Source of the DNA: Caulobacter sp. | Lineage (GTDB): Bacteria > Pseudomonadota > Alphaproteobacteria > Caulobacterales > Caulobacteraceae | Assembly: GCA_030645575.1 (NCBI GenBank) | Contig: JAUSMJ010000001.1 | Span: forward strand, 1-64,000 | Direction: 5' to 3' | Length of the DNA: 64,000 nucleotides | Shown here: piece after piece, positions 28,295 to 35,694 of the stretch | How the letters are laid out: every line of letters starts with the position of its first letter | Numbering within the stretch: the stretch's first letter is position 1 | Program-made: the position numbers and the translations under genes | Notes under the pieces: generated by a model | Databases searched by the model: none | What the model saw: only the letters and a program-made list of their open reading frames with translations | What the model was told of the DNA's origin: nothing

Positions 28295-29220
28295 GCGCGC
28301 CCCTTCACGGATTCACCGTCAATCATAACCAGAAACGCCTTTGCCAGTCTCGCTATGGCTTCCATCTTTCCTCGCCAGGGCAGCCGCAGCGGCGGCATGT
28401 CCGTCTTGTTGACATCGACCACATAGAGCCGGCCGTCGGCCCGGTCGCGCAGGATGTCCAGGCCGCCCCAGTCGAGGCTCATCGCCGCGCAGAACCGCTC
28501 GATCGTCGCCAGCTCGGCCGGCGAGAACAGGTCCTGCGGCCGGTGCAGCGAGACCGAGGCGTTGTAGTTGGCGAACCGGTCCTGAACCGGCCGCCGCTTG
28601 ATGAAGGTCAGCACCGGCGCGCCGCCGACGCAGGGCGTGCGCAGGTCCACGACATGGTCGCCCTCGACCGTATCGACCACCCGCTGGTAGACGCGGCCCG
28701 GCGCGGCGGGGCAGGGGCACTGGACGATCCGCCCGTCGTGGGCGCCGTTGCCCTCGCCCTTTTCGACGGCCAGGCCCTGCCACGTCGTTGGATCGATGGT
28801 CAGGGCGTAGCCGAACACCTGCTCGAACACCGCCGCGACCCGGCTCTTGGACACGTCGCCGCAGGCGAAGTTGTACCGCCGGGGCAGGTCGCAGGCCGGC
28901 GGCGCGGCGATGGTGACATCCTCGAAATAGACGGCCGCGTCGGCCTCGCCTGGCGAGCGGGCGACGCGCACGCCGGCCCAGCAGGCGGCCAGGCCCAGCA
29001 GGTACCACGGCCTGGGCGCGTCCGGCGCGAACCAGATCTTCGGACCCGGCCGCGCGACAGCCGTGACCAGCCCCTTGAGGCGGACCGGAACATAGTAGGC
29101 CAGCCACAGGCCGACATCGCCCAGCAGGGCGCGATCCAGGGCCAGGTCCGCACCCGTGGTCCGAACCTTCACCCGCCCACCCTCGAAGTGGAAATCGGAC
29201 GTCCACAGCGTCCCGGCCAT
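28291..29220 (-). CDS. Uncharacterised protein with ATP-grasp-like C-terminal half
   Basis: 309-residue cytoplasmic protein, not clearly recognised. The C-terminal part LSLDWGGLDILRDRADGRLYVVDVNKTDMPP resembles the metal/ATP end of ATP-grasp ligases (G-x-D-x-L ... GRLYVVDVN). NFACGDVSKSRVAAVFEQVFGYAL and VEKGEGNGAHDGRIVQCP are plausible nucleotide-side segments. It could activate a carboxylate or modify a surface sugar or peptide; this is inference. It overlaps the downstream metallo-hydrolase by 4 bp. Confidence 0.65.
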   Translation of the reverse strand: MAGTLWTSDFHFEGGRVKVRTTGADLALDRALLGDVGLWLAYYVPVRLKGLVTAVARPGPKIWFAPDAPRPWYLLGLAACWAGVRVARSPGEADAAVYFEDVTIAAPPACDLPRRYNFACGDVSKSRVAAVFEQVFGYALTIDPTTWQGLAVEKGEGNGAHDGRIVQCPCPAAPGRVYQRVVDTVEGDHVVDLRTPCVGGAPVLTFIKRRPVQDRFANYNASVSLHRPQDLFSPAELATIERFCAAMSLDWGGLDILRDRADGRLYVVDVNKTDMPPLRLPWRGKMEAIARLAKAFLVMIDGESVKGRA

Positions 29221-29372
29221 GCAATTCCTTTCGCCGCCCCCGCGGCTCCGACGCCGTTAACTAATGTAGTTTCCATCACAGGCAAGCGACGTGCCCGTGA
29301 CGGCCCCGTGATGGGCCAGCGCGGCGCCGGTCTTGCGCTGACCCGCTCATGACAGTGCGGGAGGACGCCAAT

Positions 29373-29522
29373 ATGGCGGCGGATGCGGCGATCTTTGTTT
29401 CAAAACGGCTCCAGAGGGCGGCGTTCGCCTTCCTCTGTCTCGTCGCGGCGCAACTGGTCCTGGCCAGCTGCGAGCCGGAACCCTCGGCCATGGCCGCGCG
29501 GGTGACGCTGGGCGGGCGGTAG
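29373..29522 (+). CDS. Possible very small lipoprotein
   Basis: Short frame of 49 codons, supported only by local signals. GGGAGG lies 6 nt before the ATG. The protein is a short basic start (SKRLQR), a hydrophobic stretch (AAFAFLCLVAAQLV) and a lipobox LASC with Cys33, then 16 residues (EPEPSAMAARVTLGGR). An in-frame ATG at 29349 would add 8 residues. No homologue is recalled, and it could be chance in a GC-rich gap. Apart from this frame, 29221-29558 shows nothing. Confidence 0.4.
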   Translation: MAADAAIFVSKRLQRAAFAFLCLVAAQLVLASCEPEPSAMAARVTLGGR

Positions 29523-29558
29523 GGCGCAATTTGGCGACCGTCCCCACTTAGAACCCAC

Positions 29559-30386
29559 TTAGCTGTCCCAAAGGTCCCGGGCTGCGGCGACCACGGCGGG
29601 GTTCTCCAGGATCTCGTGACCGACGCCCGGGATGATGGTCAGCCGGGCGTGGAGGCCCCGCGCCTTGGCGGCGCGCAGCAGGCGTTGGCTCAGCCAGGGG
29701 GGCGCGACCGGGTCCTGCTCGCCCACCAGGATGCGCAGGTCGAGCCCGGTGGGCAGCCGGTCAACCTTGGTTAGCGGCGAGACGCTGCGCACCGGCAACA
29801 GGAAGAACGGGTTGAGGTCGCGCAACGCCATGTGCCGCCGCCAGGGTCCAAGATCGCAGGGGCAGGAGGCGATCAGGGCGCCCGAGGCCAGGCCCGAGCG
29901 CTGCGCCAGCATGATCAGCGACAGAGCCGCGCCGCCGGAGTGGCCGACCAGACGCACGTCGCGGGCGCGCAGGCGAGAGGCGGCCTCGGCTATGGCCGCG
30001 CCCAACTGGTCGGCGGCGTCCTCGGTATAGTTGTCGCCGACCGCAAGGCCCCTGTCCCCGTCCGAGCCGGCGCCCATGCCGTCGCGATAACCCGGCCTGA
30101 GCACCGCCAGCACCAGCGTGTCGTCGAGTTCGGCGGCCAGGGACCGGGCGAAGTCATACTGGTAGACGGGGTCATGGCCTGGCGCGTCACCGTGGACCAC
30201 CACGACGAGACGCGGGTGGGCGCTGACCCTGGCGGAGCTGAACAGGCGCCCCGAAACCCGCCGCCCATCAGCGCCGAATGTCACAAGGCGCGCGTCCGGC
30301 GCGGCGGGACGCGAAGTCTCTCGCGTCATCGTAGCGCCCAGCAGTCCGACGATCGCAACGACGAGACCCAAACGCGTCCATCGCAT
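29559..30386 (-). CDS. Alpha/beta hydrolase, membrane-anchored or exported
   Basis: 275-residue serine hydrolase. The N-terminus has a hydrophobic segment (LGLVVAIVGLLGATM) acting as signal or anchor, so it probably works in the periplasm. VVVVHGDAPGHDPVYQY gives the oxyanion region. The nucleophile elbow is VGHSGGA with Ser150. An acid in LVGEQDPVAPP and a His in PGVGHEILENP complete a triad. An ester or peptide-like substrate is likely but unknown. ATG 30386 is chosen; an in-frame start at 30434 would put extra residues before the signal. Confidence 0.8.
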   Translation of the reverse strand: MRWTRLGLVVAIVGLLGATMTRETSRPAAPDARLVTFGADGRRVSGRLFSSARVSAHPRLVVVVHGDAPGHDPVYQYDFARSLAAELDDTLVLAVLRPGYRDGMGAGSDGDRGLAVGDNYTEDAADQLGAAIAEAASRLRARDVRLVGHSGGAALSLIMLAQRSGLASGALIASCPCDLGPWRRHMALRDLNPFFLLPVRSVSPLTKVDRLPTGLDLRILVGEQDPVAPPWLSQRLLRAAKARGLHARLTIIPGVGHEILENPAVVAAARDLWDS

Positions 30387-30567
30387 CGGATTGCACCCCC
30401 CCAAAACCCAAGGGCGACCCTGGCATAGCCTCATGCGTGGCGATAGCCGTAGCGCTAAGAGGCTGACTGAAAAAGAAGTTGGGTGATTTCAAGCGGTTGT
30501 GATCCGTTGAAACGGGCGGAAACGGAGACACGTACTTTTCAGGTACATGAACAACCGCCTGAACGGA

Positions 30568-30596
30568 GACATGTACCGGCTTCGCCGGAACATGTC
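30568..30596. terminator. Hairpin at the end of the DUF442 gene
   Basis: GACATGT-A-CCGGC / GCCGG-A-ACATGTC, a 13-bp stem with one mismatch and a TTC loop, lies 3 bp past the stop of the minus-strand gene at 30600. No T-run follows, so its terminator role is tentative. Confidence 0.45.
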
Positions 30597-30599
30597 CCG

Positions 30600-31007
30600 T
30601 CAGCCCAGCACCCCCGACAGGTCGTACCCTGCACCCCGCCCCAGCGCCGCCAGGTCGCTTCTCGACCGCACGCCCGACAGGGCCTGGCCCAGCGACCAGG
30701 TGACGATCGAGCGGGTGCCGGAGCGGCAGAAGGCCAGCACCGGGCCATCGGCGTCCTCGACCGCCAGGCGCTGGGCCTCGACCTGGTCCGGGGTCGGGCC
30801 GCCGGTCACGGGGATGTGGACATAGTCCAGGCCGGCCGCCCGGGCGGCGGCTTCCATTTCCGTGCTCGTCGGCTGGCCTTCGACCTCGCCGTCGGGGCGG
30901 TTGTTGATCACCAGGGTGAAGCCCTGGGCCGCCGCCTCGGCCATGTCGGCCGGTTCGATCTGGGGGCTGACGGAGAAGTCTTCGGTAACGCGGCGAAATT
31001 CGGTCAT
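30600..31007 (-). CDS. TIGR01244/DUF442 family phosphatase-like protein
   Basis: 135-residue protein of the dual-specificity-phosphatase-like DUF442 group (related to the Blh N-terminal domain). LVINNRPDGEVEGQPTSTEM and YVHIPVTGGPTPDQV are family segments, and the P-loop-like CRSGTRS carries catalytic Cys94. Members are annotated as phosphatase or sulfur-transferase; some rhizobial relatives affect sulfide detoxification, but no such genes are nearby. It is divergent from the oppB-like gene, with 96 bp between. Confidence 0.88.
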   Translation of the reverse strand: MTEFRRVTEDFSVSPQIEPADMAEAAAQGFTLVINNRPDGEVEGQPTSTEMEAAARAAGLDYVHIPVTGGPTPDQVEAQRLAVEDADGPVLAFCRSGTRSIVTWSLGQALSGVRSRSDLAALGRGAGYDLSGVLG

Positions 31008-31103
31008 GTCTGGTTCATCCCGGCTGGGGGTTTCGTTGACATCATCGGGGGCCGATGGAAGGTTCGCAACGCCTTTGCGGCCCGGCCGCGCGAGTGGTCC
31101 ACG

Positions 31104-32027
31104 ATGCTGCGTTTCCTGTTCCGCCGACTGCTCGTGGCCATTCCCACCCTGTTCCTCGTCATCACCGTCGCCTTCTTCATGATGCGCGCGGCGCCGGGCA
31201 GCCCGTTCGTCAACGAGCGGCAGCTGTCGCCCCAGGTCGAGAAGGCGGTGATGGCCCGGTTCGGCATGGACCGGCCTCTGCCAGAGCAATACCTCAATTA
31301 TCTCAAGGGCGTTATGGTCGGCGACTTCGGCCCGTCGCTGAAATACCGCGACAAGACCGTGCTCGACATCATCAACGAGAACTACAAGGTCAGCCTGATC
31401 CTGGGCGGGCTGTCGTTCCTGCTGGCCTCGATCGTCGGCATGAGCCTGGGCGTCATCGCGGCCCTGCGGCAGAACCGGATCGCCGACTACGCGACCATGG
31501 CCGTGGCGATCCTGGGTGTCTGCATCCCGACCTTCGTCACCGCCCCGCTGCTGATCCTGGTGTTTGCCTCCAGGCTGGGCTGGCTGCCGACGGCCGGCTG
31601 GAACAACGGGGCGATCCCCAACCTGATCCTGCCGATCGTGGTCATGTCCCTGCCGCAGATCGCGGTCATCTCGCGCCTGACGCGGGCGGGGATGATCGAG
31701 GTGCTGCGCAGCAACTATATCCGCACGGCCCGGGCCAAGGGCCTGCCCGAGAGCCTGATCGTGCGCAAGCACGCCCTGCGCGCGGCCATCCTGCCGCTGG
31801 TCAGCTATCTTGGCCCGGCCGCCGCCGGCCTGCTGACGGGTCAGCTGGTGGTGGAGAAGATCTTCAACCTGCCGGGGCTGCAGAAGTTCTTCGTCAACAG
31901 CGCCCTGCAGCGCGACTACACGGTCGTGATGGGCATGGTCATCGTCTACGCCGTGCTGATCCTGGTGCTGAACCTGATCGCCGACATACTCCATGCGGCG
32001 CTCGATCCCCGGGTGCGGCTGTCGTGA
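31104..32027 (+). CDS. Oligopeptide/dipeptide ABC transporter permease, OppB/DppB type
   Basis: Inner-membrane permease of 307 residues. The start is the family-typical MLRFLFRRLLVAIPTLFLVITVAFFMM. Six hydrophobic segments follow, and the EAA loop SNYIRTARAKGLPESLIVRKHALRAA contacts the ATPase. VVEKIFNLPGLQKFFV and ALDPRVRLS are standard ends. Its stop overlaps the GTG of the next gene. It should pair with that OppC-type protein and the binding protein at 33611. Confidence 0.95.
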   Translation: MLRFLFRRLLVAIPTLFLVITVAFFMMRAAPGSPFVNERQLSPQVEKAVMARFGMDRPLPEQYLNYLKGVMVGDFGPSLKYRDKTVLDIINENYKVSLILGGLSFLLASIVGMSLGVIAALRQNRIADYATMAVAILGVCIPTFVTAPLLILVFASRLGWLPTAGWNNGAIPNLILPIVVMSLPQIAVISRLTRAGMIEVLRSNYIRTARAKGLPESLIVRKHALRAAILPLVSYLGPAAAGLLTGQLVVEKIFNLPGLQKFFVNSALQRDYTVVMGMVIVYAVLILVLNLIADILHAALDPRVRLS

Positions 32028-32932
32028 GCCTGGCCGACAACATCCCCGGTTCGGCCGAACGCGCCGCTCCGCTGGGCGAGGCGGTCAAGGGGCGTTCGCT
32101 GTGGGACGACGCCGGTCGCCGGCTGCTGCGCAACAAGGCCGCCGTCACGGGCATGGCCGTGCTGGCGCTGATGGTCGTGCTGGCCGTGGCCGGACCCTGG
32201 CTGGTCGGCTTCCACTACGACACCGTGACCAAGACCGACGTCTGGATGGGGCCGCTGACGGGCGGCCATCTGCTGGGAACCGACTCGCTGGGCCGCGACC
32301 TGCTGGCCAGGTTGCTGGCCGGGCTGGGCGTGTCGCTGGCCATCGGCGTGACGGCCACCGCCGTGTCGCTGGTCATCGGGGTGATCTGGGGGGCCGTCGC
32401 CGGCTATGTCGGCGGGCGCGTCGATGAGGTCATGATGCGCATCGTCGATACGCTCTATTCCCTGCCGTTCATCTTCTTCGTCATCCTGCTGATGGTGACG
32501 TTCGGGCGGAACATCTTCCTGATCTTCCTGGCCATCGGCGCGGTCGAATGGCTGACCATGTCGCGCATCGTGCGCGGCCAGACCCTGTCGCTGAAGACCC
32601 GCGAGTTCATCGAGGCGGCGCGGGCGGCGGGCCTGTCGTCGGCCCAGATCATCGCTCGCCACATCGTGCCCAACCTGCTGGGGCCGGTGGTGGTCTATGT
32701 GACCCTGACCATTCCGGCGGTGATCATCGCCGAGAGCTTCCTGTCGTTCCTCGGCCTGGGCGTCCAGCCGCCGATGGCCTCGCTGGGCGCCCTGATCGCC
32801 ACCGGCGCCCAGGACATGGAGATGGCCCCCTGGCTGCTGATCTTCCCGTCCGCGACCATGGTCGTGACCCTGATGGCCTTCAACTTCATCGGCGACGGCC
32901 TGCGGGACGCTCTCGATCCGAAGGATCGATAG
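32024..32932 (+). CDS. Oligopeptide/dipeptide ABC transporter permease, OppC/DppC type
   Basis: Second permease subunit, 302 residues. GGHLLGTDSLGRDLLARLLAG is the OppC signature; the EAA loop is REFIEAARAAGLSSAQIIARHIVPN; GDGLRDALDPKDR ends the chain. The start is GTG 32024, overlapping the upstream TGA (GTGA). The final codons lie inside a 37-bp segment repeated 57 bp downstream. No ATP-binding gene (oppD/oppF type) follows. Confidence 0.95.
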   Translation: MSLADNIPGSAERAAPLGEAVKGRSLWDDAGRRLLRNKAAVTGMAVLALMVVLAVAGPWLVGFHYDTVTKTDVWMGPLTGGHLLGTDSLGRDLLARLLAGLGVSLAIGVTATAVSLVIGVIWGAVAGYVGGRVDEVMMRIVDTLYSLPFIFFVILLMVTFGRNIFLIFLAIGAVEWLTMSRIVRGQTLSLKTREFIEAARAAGLSSAQIIARHIVPNLLGPVVVYVTLTIPAVIIAESFLSFLGLGVQPPMASLGALIATGAQDMEMAPWLLIFPSATMVVTLMAFNFIGDGLRDALDPKDR

Positions 32933-32997
32933 TGTCCCGCATTCTTCAGGCGCCAGGAGGGGGACGCTCTCGATCCGAAGGATCGATAGTGTCCCGC
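32904..32997 (+). repeat. Tandem copies of a 37-bp palindrome at the end of the oppC-like gene
   Basis: 32904-32940 recurs identically at 32961-32997 with 20 bp between (57-bp period). Each unit can fold: GGGAC pairs with GTCCC outside, CGATCC with GGATCG inside. The first copy contains the last nine codons and TAG of the permease gene. It probably ends the transcript and looks locally duplicated. Confidence 0.88.
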
Positions 32998-33015
32998 GGT
33001 CGGCAGGGCAGGCCG

Positions 33016-33564
33016 CTAGTTGTCGCGGCGGACGCGCATCTGCATCTGGCCGTCGATCTTCATGAAGAAGCTGCCCATGCTGGCGGAGCGGATCTCGACG
33101 GTCGAGCCATGGCGGGGATCCTTGAAGATCCGCTTGGTGTCGATCTGGCGCCAGACCGCGCCGTCGGTCAGCTTGATGACCCATTTGCCGCTGGCGTCCT
33201 GGCGCGCCGAATCGACGGTGGCCGTGATGCGGTCGAGTTCATCGGGCTCGGCGTCGCGGGCCATGAAAGCGGGCATGGCGAAATTGAAACCGAACGCCGC
33301 GCGGCGCGCTTCGCGGACCTGGGCGCGGTCGACCACCACCACGTCGCCGGCCTTCTCGGCCGCGTCGAGCGAGGCCGTCGCCGCGTCGTAGCAGGCCAGC
33401 CGCGCGGTCGGGTCGGCCTGCTGGCGGCAATCGACGACCGCCTGCAGCTGGGCCGCGCGGCCCTTGGGCGCGTCGGCGGCCTGGCCGCCGCTGGCGAGGG
33501 TCAGGGCCGCCGCTCCCGCGGCCAGGGCGATGCCGACTTTCCGGCGAAGGGCGAGCGATGACAT
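33016..33564 (-). CDS. Secreted protein of unknown function
   Basis: 182 residues with an N-terminal signal peptide (VGIALAAGAAALTLASGGQAA). The mature start CRQQADPTARLACYDAATASLD is a pattern seen in many periplasmic alphaproteobacterial proteins, with two Cys that could pair. The C-terminal half is beta-rich (WVIKLTDGAVWRQIDTK, VEIRSASMGSFFMKI). No function is assigned. It sits antiparallel between the permease genes and the substrate-binding gene, 46 bp from the latter. Confidence 0.82.
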   Translation of the reverse strand: MSSLALRRKVGIALAAGAAALTLASGGQAADAPKGRAAQLQAVVDCRQQADPTARLACYDAATASLDAAEKAGDVVVVDRAQVREARRAAFGFNFAMPAFMARDAEPDELDRITATVDSARQDASGKWVIKLTDGAVWRQIDTKRIFKDPRHGSTVEIRSASMGSFFMKIDGQMQMRVRRDN

Positions 33565-33610
33565 GGACGACTCCCGGGATTCTGCGGCCGCCATTGAACG
33601 GCCGCGCGGC

Positions 33611-35227
33611 ATGATCCGCAATCTCTTCGTTACGGGCCTGGCCGTGCTGGGTCTCGCCGCCTGCGGCCAGTCGGCGCCGGCGCGGCCGCCCTGTCCGGCC
33701 GGCAAGGTCTGCCTGCAGTACGGCAACGCCTCCGAGCCGCTAACGCTGGACCCCCATCTGTCGACCGGCACGTGGGAGGACCGCATCCAGAGCGATCTGC
33801 TGATCGGCCTCAGCCAGTCGGACCCCGAAGGCAAGCCGATCCCCGGCATGGCCGAGCGCTGGGACATCAGCCCCGACGGCCTGACCTGGACCTTTCACCT
33901 GCGCGAGGCGGTCTGGTCGGACGGCGCGCCGATCACCGCCGACGACTTCGTCTATTCCTTCCGCCGCCTGCTCGATCCGAAGACCGGGTCCGAATACGCC
34001 ACCGTCTTCTATCTGGTGAAGGGCGCCCAGGCCGTGCACGAGGACGGGGCGCCGCTGGAGACGCTCGGCGTCACGGCCCCCGACCCGCGCACCCTGCGCA
34101 TCGCGCTGACCCACCCCGCGCCCTACCTGATCGAGCTGGCCAAGCATCACACCATGTACCCGCTGCCCAGGCATGTCGTGGACCGCTGGGGCAAGGACTG
34201 GATCAAGCCCGGGCACTTCGTCGGCAACGGCCCCTACGTCCTCAAGGAATACCGCCTGGGCAACTACGTCAGGGCGGTGAAGAACCCGCGCTTCTGGGAC
34301 GCCGCCAAGGTCTGCATCGACGAGGTCTACTACTACCCCACCAACGACGCGATCTCGGCCGAGCGGCGGGTGGCGCGCGGCGAGCTGGACGTGAACACCG
34401 ACATCCAGTCCAACCGCATCGCCTTCCTGCGCAAGACCATGCCGGGCTATGTGCGGACCAACACCTGGCTCGGCGTCGCCTACCTGGCCTTCAACAACAA
34501 TCCGAAGACCGGCTACCCGCCGTTCCGCGACCGGCGGGTGCGTCAGGCCCTGACCATGGCCATCGACCGCGACTTCATCGCCACCAAACTGCTGCGCGGC
34601 GGCCAGTTGCCGGCGACCACCTTCACGCCTCCTGGCGTGGCCAACTATGGCGGCGCGGCGCCGCCCTATTGGGCGAACTGGTCGCTGGCGCGGCGCCAGG
34701 CGCGGGCCCGCCGGCTGCTGGCCGAGGCCGGCTATGGTCCCGGCCATCCGCTGAAGGTGGAGATCAAGCACCGCAACACGCCCGACCCGATGTTGTTCAT
34801 GCCGGCCGTCCAGGCCGACTGGAAGGACATCGGGGTCGAGGTCAGCCTGGCCCAGGAGGAGACCCAGATCGCCTACGCCGACTACCGCGCCAGGGCCTTC
34901 CAGGTCGCCGACGCCGCCTGGATCGCCGACTACAATGACCCGGCCAGTTTCCTCGATCTGCAGCGCTCGTTCTACGGGCCGCAGAACTACAGCGACTATA
35001 ACAACCCACGTTATGACGCCCTGATGGCCCGGGCGGACCAGGAGCCGGACGCGGTCAAGCGCGGCGGCTATATCGCCCAGGCCGAGCACATCATGCTCGA
35101 GGATGCCCCGGTCGCGCCGATCTACTTCTATGTGAACAAAAATCTCGTGCGGCCCGACATCACCGGCTGGGTCGATAACCTGCTGGATCATCACCGCACC
35201 CGCTGGCTGTGCATGAAGCCGCGCTGA
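33611..35227 (+). CDS. Peptide ABC transporter substrate-binding lipoprotein, OppA type
   Basis: 538-residue periplasmic binding protein of SBP family 5. The lipobox LAAC (Cys18) ends a short signal sequence. Signature segments are GNASEPLTLDPHLSTGTWED, ADDFVYSFRRLLDPKTGSEYA, FVGNGPYVLKEY and RRVRQALTMAIDRDFI. It delivers oligopeptides, possibly murein peptides as MppA/OppA do, to the permeases at 31104-32932. It is transcribed after them but separated by an opposing gene, so it has its own promoter. ATG 33611 is chosen because it places the lipobox correctly. Confidence 0.95.
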   Translation: MIRNLFVTGLAVLGLAACGQSAPARPPCPAGKVCLQYGNASEPLTLDPHLSTGTWEDRIQSDLLIGLSQSDPEGKPIPGMAERWDISPDGLTWTFHLREAVWSDGAPITADDFVYSFRRLLDPKTGSEYATVFYLVKGAQAVHEDGAPLETLGVTAPDPRTLRIALTHPAPYLIELAKHHTMYPLPRHVVDRWGKDWIKPGHFVGNGPYVLKEYRLGNYVRAVKNPRFWDAAKVCIDEVYYYPTNDAISAERRVARGELDVNTDIQSNRIAFLRKTMPGYVRTNTWLGVAYLAFNNNPKTGYPPFRDRRVRQALTMAIDRDFIATKLLRGGQLPATTFTPPGVANYGGAAPPYWANWSLARRQARARRLLAEAGYGPGHPLKVEIKHRNTPDPMLFMPAVQADWKDIGVEVSLAQEETQIAYADYRARAFQVADAAWIADYNDPASFLDLQRSFYGPQNYSDYNNPRYDALMARADQEPDAVKRGGYIAQAEHIMLEDAPVAPIYFYVNKNLVRPDITGWVDNLLDHHRTRWLCMKPR

Positions 35228-35694
35228 ATTCGGAATTCGGTGACAGTTTGACAATTCGCTCCTGATCGCGAGCGCCCGATCCCCGGCGCCTTGCCGAGCC
35301 CACCACCCAGGCGGAGCGGCCACACCGCCACCCAACCCTCCATCGCGGAGGAGGGCCTTTCGTGGGCGACATCGTCCATATGCGATTCCCCTGGCTGACC
35401 GCGGGAAAGCGATTCGCCCACGGAGGGATTTGCGGGTCGGTTCTCGCCGCAGAAGGGTGTCAAGCGGTGAATCTCCGCCTCAATCAGGCCTCCGCGGCGA
35501 CCCGCTGTTGCCAAAGTGCGACATTGCGGCGCCCGTTACGTGACGGTCCTGTAATGGTCGTTGACCGTCGTTTCGGTGGAGAGCAAGGATCGGACTAACC
35601 GGTCGCAAGCTGCGCCCGGACGCCTATTCGTCCAGATTTTAGAGGGGGCGCGTTACCGGAACTGCCCGGGCCGCGCTGAACCGGAGGGAATAAG
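35228..35694. other. Gene-free leader before TonB receptor
   Basis: 467 bp without a convincing gene. It opens with GAATTCGGTGACAGTTT (35232-35248), shared with the inverted pair at 39852-39928. The last ~170 bp, with GGAGGG 7 nt before the TTG at 35695, should carry the promoter and leader of the receptor gene. Confidence 0.55.

Noticed and set aside
35362..35598. 78-residue plus-strand frame before the TonB receptor
   Set aside because: No ribosome site, no recognisable domain or signal, and ordinary for chance frames in this composition.
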